From NCBI GenBank assembly GCA_023228875.1, contig JALOAG010000006.1, positions 62,001-126,000 of the forward strand: DNA of 64,000 bases, given 5' to 3'. The position numbers were made by a program, and so were the translations under genes. Below are positions 60,532 to 64,000 of the stretch, one piece after another (the first letter of the stretch is position 1; every line of letters begins with the position of its first letter). Source of the stretch: Bacteroidia bacterium (GTDB lineage: Bacteria; Bacteroidota; Bacteroidia; NS11-12g; UBA955). The notes beneath the pieces are model-generated. The model was not told where the DNA came from. It was given only the letters and a program-made list of their open reading frames with translations, and searched no databases.

Positions 60532-63500
60532 TGAGTAAAGAGAACCAAATAGAAGAAAATCTAATAGAGCAACTAAAAGGGCTGAAATATATTCATCGCC
60601 CCGACATAGTTGACAGGAAAACACTTGAGCAAAACTTCAAAGCAAAATTTGAAGAACTCAACCGTATTAACTTGACTGATAATGAGTTTTTACGGCTTAG
60701 AGAAGAAATAATCAATTCTGATGTTTTCGCTGCATCTAAACTCTTACGAGAAAGACAATATTTTCAACGTGAGGACGGAACGCCTTTGCATTATACTTTA
60801 GTGAACATCAAAGATTGGTGCAAGAATGACTTTGAAGTTATCAGTCAATTACGCATCAACACAGAAAACAGCCATCAACGCTACGACATCATTTTGCTGA
60901 TTAACGGTTTGCCTGTTGTGCAAATCGAGTTGAAGAAACTGGATATTTCTCCAAGAAAAGCAATGCAGCAAATTGTAGAATACAAAAACGAGCCTGGCAA
61001 TGGTTATGGAAATTCGCTGCTTTGCTTTATGCAGTTGTTTATTGTGAGCAATCGAACTAACACGTACTATTTCGCAAACAACAAGAATCAGCATTTTGCT
61101 TTCAATGCAGACGAACAGTTTTTACCGATTTATCAATTAGCAGACGAAAACAACAAGAAAATCACTCACCTTGATTTGTTCACTGAAAAATTTCTGAGCA
61201 AGTGTACACTTGGTGAATTGATTAGTAAGTATATGGTACTCATTGAGAGTGAACAAAAGTTACTCGTAATGCGACCATATCAGATTTATGCAGTTAAAGC
61301 AATTGTTAATTGCATTCAGCAAAATAGAGGTAATGGCTATATATGGCATACAACAGGAAGTGGCAAAACCTTGACTTCCTTCAAAACTTCTACTTTGCTA
61401 AAAGATAATCCTGATATTGAGAAATGTTTATTTGTAGTTGACCGAAAAGACCTTGACCGACAAACCCGTGAAGAATTTAATAAATTTCAAGAAGGTAGTG
61501 TAGAAGAAAATACCAATACGGAAACTTTGGTAAGACGATTGCTTTCTACCGACTATGCAGACAAAGTAATTGTTACGACAATTCAAAAATTAGGGCTTGC
61601 ACTTGACGGAACACAAAAGAAAAACTATAAAGAACGCTTAGAGCCATTAAGCAAAAAAAGAATGGTATTCATATTTGATGAATGCCACCGTTCACAATTT
61701 GGCGACAATCACAAGGCGATTAAAGAGTTTTTCCCAAATGCTCAATTATTCGGCTTTACAGGCACACCAATTTTTAGAGACAATGCCACTTATATCGAAA
61801 GAAATGGTGAAGAAGCAAAATACAAGGAAACAAGCGACATTTTTGAAAAGCAATTACACGCTTATACAATTACACACGCCATTGACGACCGAAATGTTTT
61901 AAAGTTTCATATTGACTATTTCAAGGGAAAAGGCAACCAAAATCCAAAACCTGGAGAAGCAATTGCACAACAAGCAGTTGTAGAAGCCATTTTAGACAAG
62001 CACGATACTGCTACCAATTCAAGAAAATTCAATGCAGTTTTAGCAACTTCTTCTATCAATAATGCAATTGAATACTATAATCTATTTAAGGAAATTCAAA
62101 AAAAGAAACAAACTGAAAATCCCAATTACGTTCCTTTAAATATTGCTTGTGTGTTTTCTCCACCGTCACAACTAATTTCTAATAATGGCGACCAACAAGC
62201 TCAAAAGAATGCTGCTGATATTAAGCAGTTACAAGAGGATTTAACAAATGAACGTGAGGACAATAAACAGAATCCCGAAGAAAAAAAACAAGCATTAACG
62301 GAAATTATTGCAGATTACAATAAGCAGTATAAAACCAATCACAGTATCAATGAATTTGATTTGTACTATCAAGATGTACAAAGAAGAATCAAAGACCAAC
62401 AATACAGCAACAAAGATTATTCACACGAAAATAAGATTGACATTACAATAGTGGTAGATATGTTGCTAACTGGTTTTGATAGCAAGTATCTCAATACTTT
62501 GTATGTGGATAAGAACCTGAAATACCACGGACTTATTCAGGCATTTTCGAGAACAAATCGTGTATTAAATGATACTAAACCTTACGGAAATATTTTAGAC
62601 TTCCGTTCACAACAAGAATCCGTAAACCAAGCGATAGCATTATTTTCAGGAGAAGATAAAGATAGAGCAATTAAAATTTGGATGGTTGACCCTGCTCCAG
62701 TTGTAATGGATAACTTTCAAAAGGCAGTTGAGGCATTAGGAATCTTTATGCAGCAACAAAATTTGGTAAACGAACCACAAGAAGTTTACAACCTGAAAGG
62801 TGATGCAGCACGAATTACATTCGTAAAAAACTTTAAAGAAGTTCAAAGGCTTAAAACTCAATTAGACCAATACACAGATTTAGACGAAGAACAAAAGGCA
62901 AAAATTGAAGCGATTTTGCCTAAAGAGACTTTGCAAGAGTTCCGCAGTTCGTATATAGAAACAGCCAAGCAGTTAAGAGAAATTCAACAAAAAGAAGGAG
63001 ACCAAGCACCGCCTGAAATACAACAATTGGATTTTGAATTTGTATTGTTTGCTTCTGCTGTAATTGATTATGACTATATAATGAATCTGATTGCTGACAG
63101 TACGCAGAAAAAACCTGCCAAGCAAAAGATGACAAAGGCACAGGTAATTAGCTTGTTAAAATCAAACTCCAATTTAATGGATGAGGAAGAAGATTTGACC
63201 GAGTACATTAATAGTTTGGATTGGGAAAGCGGACAGGATGTAGATACGCTTCGCAAAGGATACGTTACGTTTAAGGACGATAAATACAATAAAGAATTAG
63301 CAGCTATTGCTCACAAACACGGTTTGCAAACGGCAGACCTGAAAGTGTTTGTTGAAATGGTAATGAATCGAATGATTTTTGACGGTGAAAAATTGACTGA
63401 CCTATTAGAGCCATTGGATTTGAGTTGGAAAGAACGCAGAGTAAAAGAACTGGCATTAATGGCAGATTTAGTACCACAATTTAAAAAACTTGCCCAAGGG

Positions 63501-63533
63501 CGTGAAATATCAGGATTAGCAGCGTATGAGTAA
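60531..63533 (+). CDS. hsdR: Type I restriction endonuclease subunit R
   Basis: The translocating and cleaving subunit of a type I restriction-modification complex; 1000 residues. Nuclease domain: Asp119 in RYDIILLI and Glu133-x-Lys135 in VQIELKK form the PD-(D/E)xK site. Motor: Walker A TGSGKT with Lys279, DECH box at 383-386, TGTP, and motif VI QAFSRTNRV. The C-terminus KLAQGREISGLAAYE matches EcoR124-like (type IC) R subunits, so it appears complete. The start overlaps the HTH gene and the end overlaps hsdS by 8 bases. Confidence 0.95.
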   Translation: MSKENQIEENLIEQLKGLKYIHRPDIVDRKTLEQNFKAKFEELNRINLTDNEFLRLREEIINSDVFAASKLLRERQYFQREDGTPLHYTLVNIKDWCKNDFEVISQLRINTENSHQRYDIILLINGLPVVQIELKKLDISPRKAMQQIVEYKNEPGNGYGNSLLCFMQLFIVSNRTNTYYFANNKNQHFAFNADEQFLPIYQLADENNKKITHLDLFTEKFLSKCTLGELISKYMVLIESEQKLLVMRPYQIYAVKAIVNCIQQNRGNGYIWHTTGSGKTLTSFKTSTLLKDNPDIEKCLFVVDRKDLDRQTREEFNKFQEGSVEENTNTETLVRRLLSTDYADKVIVTTIQKLGLALDGTQKKNYKERLEPLSKKRMVFIFDECHRSQFGDNHKAIKEFFPNAQLFGFTGTPIFRDNATYIERNGEEAKYKETSDIFEKQLHAYTITHAIDDRNVLKFHIDYFKGKGNQNPKPGEAIAQQAVVEAILDKHDTATNSRKFNAVLATSSINNAIEYYNLFKEIQKKKQTENPNYVPLNIACVFSPPSQLISNNGDQQAQKNAADIKQLQEDLTNEREDNKQNPEEKKQALTEIIADYNKQYKTNHSINEFDLYYQDVQRRIKDQQYSNKDYSHENKIDITIVVDMLLTGFDSKYLNTLYVDKNLKYHGLIQAFSRTNRVLNDTKPYGNILDFRSQQESVNQAIALFSGEDKDRAIKIWMVDPAPVVMDNFQKAVEALGIFMQQQNLVNEPQEVYNLKGDAARITFVKNFKEVQRLKTQLDQYTDLDEEQKAKIEAILPKETLQEFRSSYIETAKQLREIQQKEGDQAPPEIQQLDFEFVLFASAVIDYDYIMNLIADSTQKKPAKQKMTKAQVISLLKSNSNLMDEEEDLTEYINSLDWESGQDVDTLRKGYVTFKDDKYNKELAAIAHKHGLQTADLKVFVEMVMNRMIFDGEKLTDLLEPLDLSWKERRVKELALMADLVPQFKKLAQGREISGLAAYE

Positions 63534-64000
63534 GACAAAAAAAATATTACCCGAATTGCGTTTTCCTGAGTTTTCAAATAATGAAACTTGGGCTGACAGA
63601 AAACTATCAGATGTACTCTTTGAACACAAAGAAAAAAGTACAGGAAATGAAGAAGTATATTCTGTTTCAGTTCATAAAGGCGTAATTAATCAGATTGAAC
63701 ATTTGGGACGTGTATTTGCTGCAAGTAATACTGAAAATTATAAAAGAGTATTGCCAGGTGATATTATATACACCAAAAGCCCAACTGGAGATTTCCCTCT
63801 TGGAATCATAAAGCAAAGTAAAGTATCAAAGCCAGTTATTGTGTCGCCTTTGTACGGAGTTTTTAAACCTGAAACAACTGACCTCGGTGTTATATTAGAT
63901 GCATATTTTGAATACCCTGAAAGAACAATTAACTATTTATCTTCTATTGTTCAAAAAGGAGCAAAAAACACCATAAACATTCACAATGACACTTTCCTTT
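63526..64000 (+). CDS. hsdS: Type I restriction specificity subunit (partial)
   Basis: The first 158 codons of the DNA-recognition subunit, cut by the window end. The opening LPELRFPEFSNNETWADRKLSDVLFEHKEK is a very common HsdS start, and the following region up to YLSSIVQKGAKNTINIHND, near the edge, is one target-recognition domain and the beginning of the conserved spacer helix. It begins 8 bases inside hsdR. The second recognition domain and hsdM, if next, would be beyond 64000. Confidence 0.88.
   Translation, partial: MSKTKKILPELRFPEFSNNETWADRKLSDVLFEHKEKSTGNEEVYSVSVHKGVINQIEHLGRVFAASNTENYKRVLPGDIIYTKSPTGDFPLGIIKQSKVSKPVIVSPLYGVFKPETTDLGVILDAYFEYPERTINYLSSIVQKGAKNTINIHNDTFL

Noticed and set aside
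1..64000. CRISPR arrays, prophage or complete insertion sequences
   Set aside because: No regularly spaced repeats, phage structural genes or transposase genes were seen anywhere in the window.

Overview
The window is AT-rich chromosomal DNA from a member of the Bacteroidota. The evidence is convergent: three large secreted proteins end in type IX secretion (T9SS) type A sorting domains; SecD and SecF are fused; NusB carries a long N-terminal extension; a DUF5683 protein follows ParA/ParB; and many genes are preceded by the Bacteroidota -7 promoter element TAnnTTTG, with Shine-Dalgarno sequences mostly absent. The class or genus cannot be fixed from what is visible.

Layout. 0-5.4 kb: a T9SS-exported matrixin-like metalloprotease, then coaE, yajC and a DUF1573 lipoprotein (one transcription unit) and nusB. 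5.4-7.9 kb: an orphan BtuF-like binding lipoprotein and a MacB-like permease. 7.9-10.5 kb: an Rrf2 regulator/methyltransferase/RIC Fe-S repair/azurin operon that looks like a nitric-oxide or redox-stress unit. 10.5-13.5 kb: UPF0173 hydrolase-parA-parB-DUF5683. 13.5-18.6 kb: a peptide-binding lipoprotein, GNAT and BadF-type kinase operon, a flippase and an inositol monophosphatase. 18.6-25 kb: a YgiD-like dioxygenase, DUF2147, a hisS-hutH-NUDIX operon and a divergent tyrosine phenol-lyase. 25-31.6 kb: a second T9SS protein, Sua5/TsaC, an NtrC-type regulator and an acyltransferase. 31.6-38.6 kb: secDF, dnaN, ruvB, a TrpF-like barrel protein and a DMT transporter. 38.6-45.6 kb: a third T9SS protein, a cysteine-rich exported protein, a pterin dehydratase, an MbnP/MbnH copper pair, QueD, a lytic transglycosylase and a lipoprotein. 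45.6-58.7 kb: lepA, a C1 peptidase, a 40-residue lipoprotein, lpxK, nif3, a zinc-ribbon protein, tRNA-Arg(CCG), and a tmk-mscS-parC-parE unit.

The last 5 kb is accessory. A gene-poor 1.6 kb stretch carries a 3' remnant of a different hsdR on the minus strand, cut exactly at a small inverted-repeat element, a 25-codon stub of a thioredoxin-like gene, and a 58-bp hairpin. It is followed by a type I restriction-modification locus in the order HTH regulator-hsdR-hsdS, which runs off the window; no hsdM is visible.

No CRISPR array, prophage or complete insertion sequence was seen. The most notable items are the MbnP/MbnH pair with an inverted repeat across its promoter, the Rrf2-azurin-RIC-methyltransferase operon with a palindrome over its -33 element, the rearranged restriction locus and its remnants, and a repeated, very short-leader promoter architecture that moves several start codons downstream of the longest open frame.
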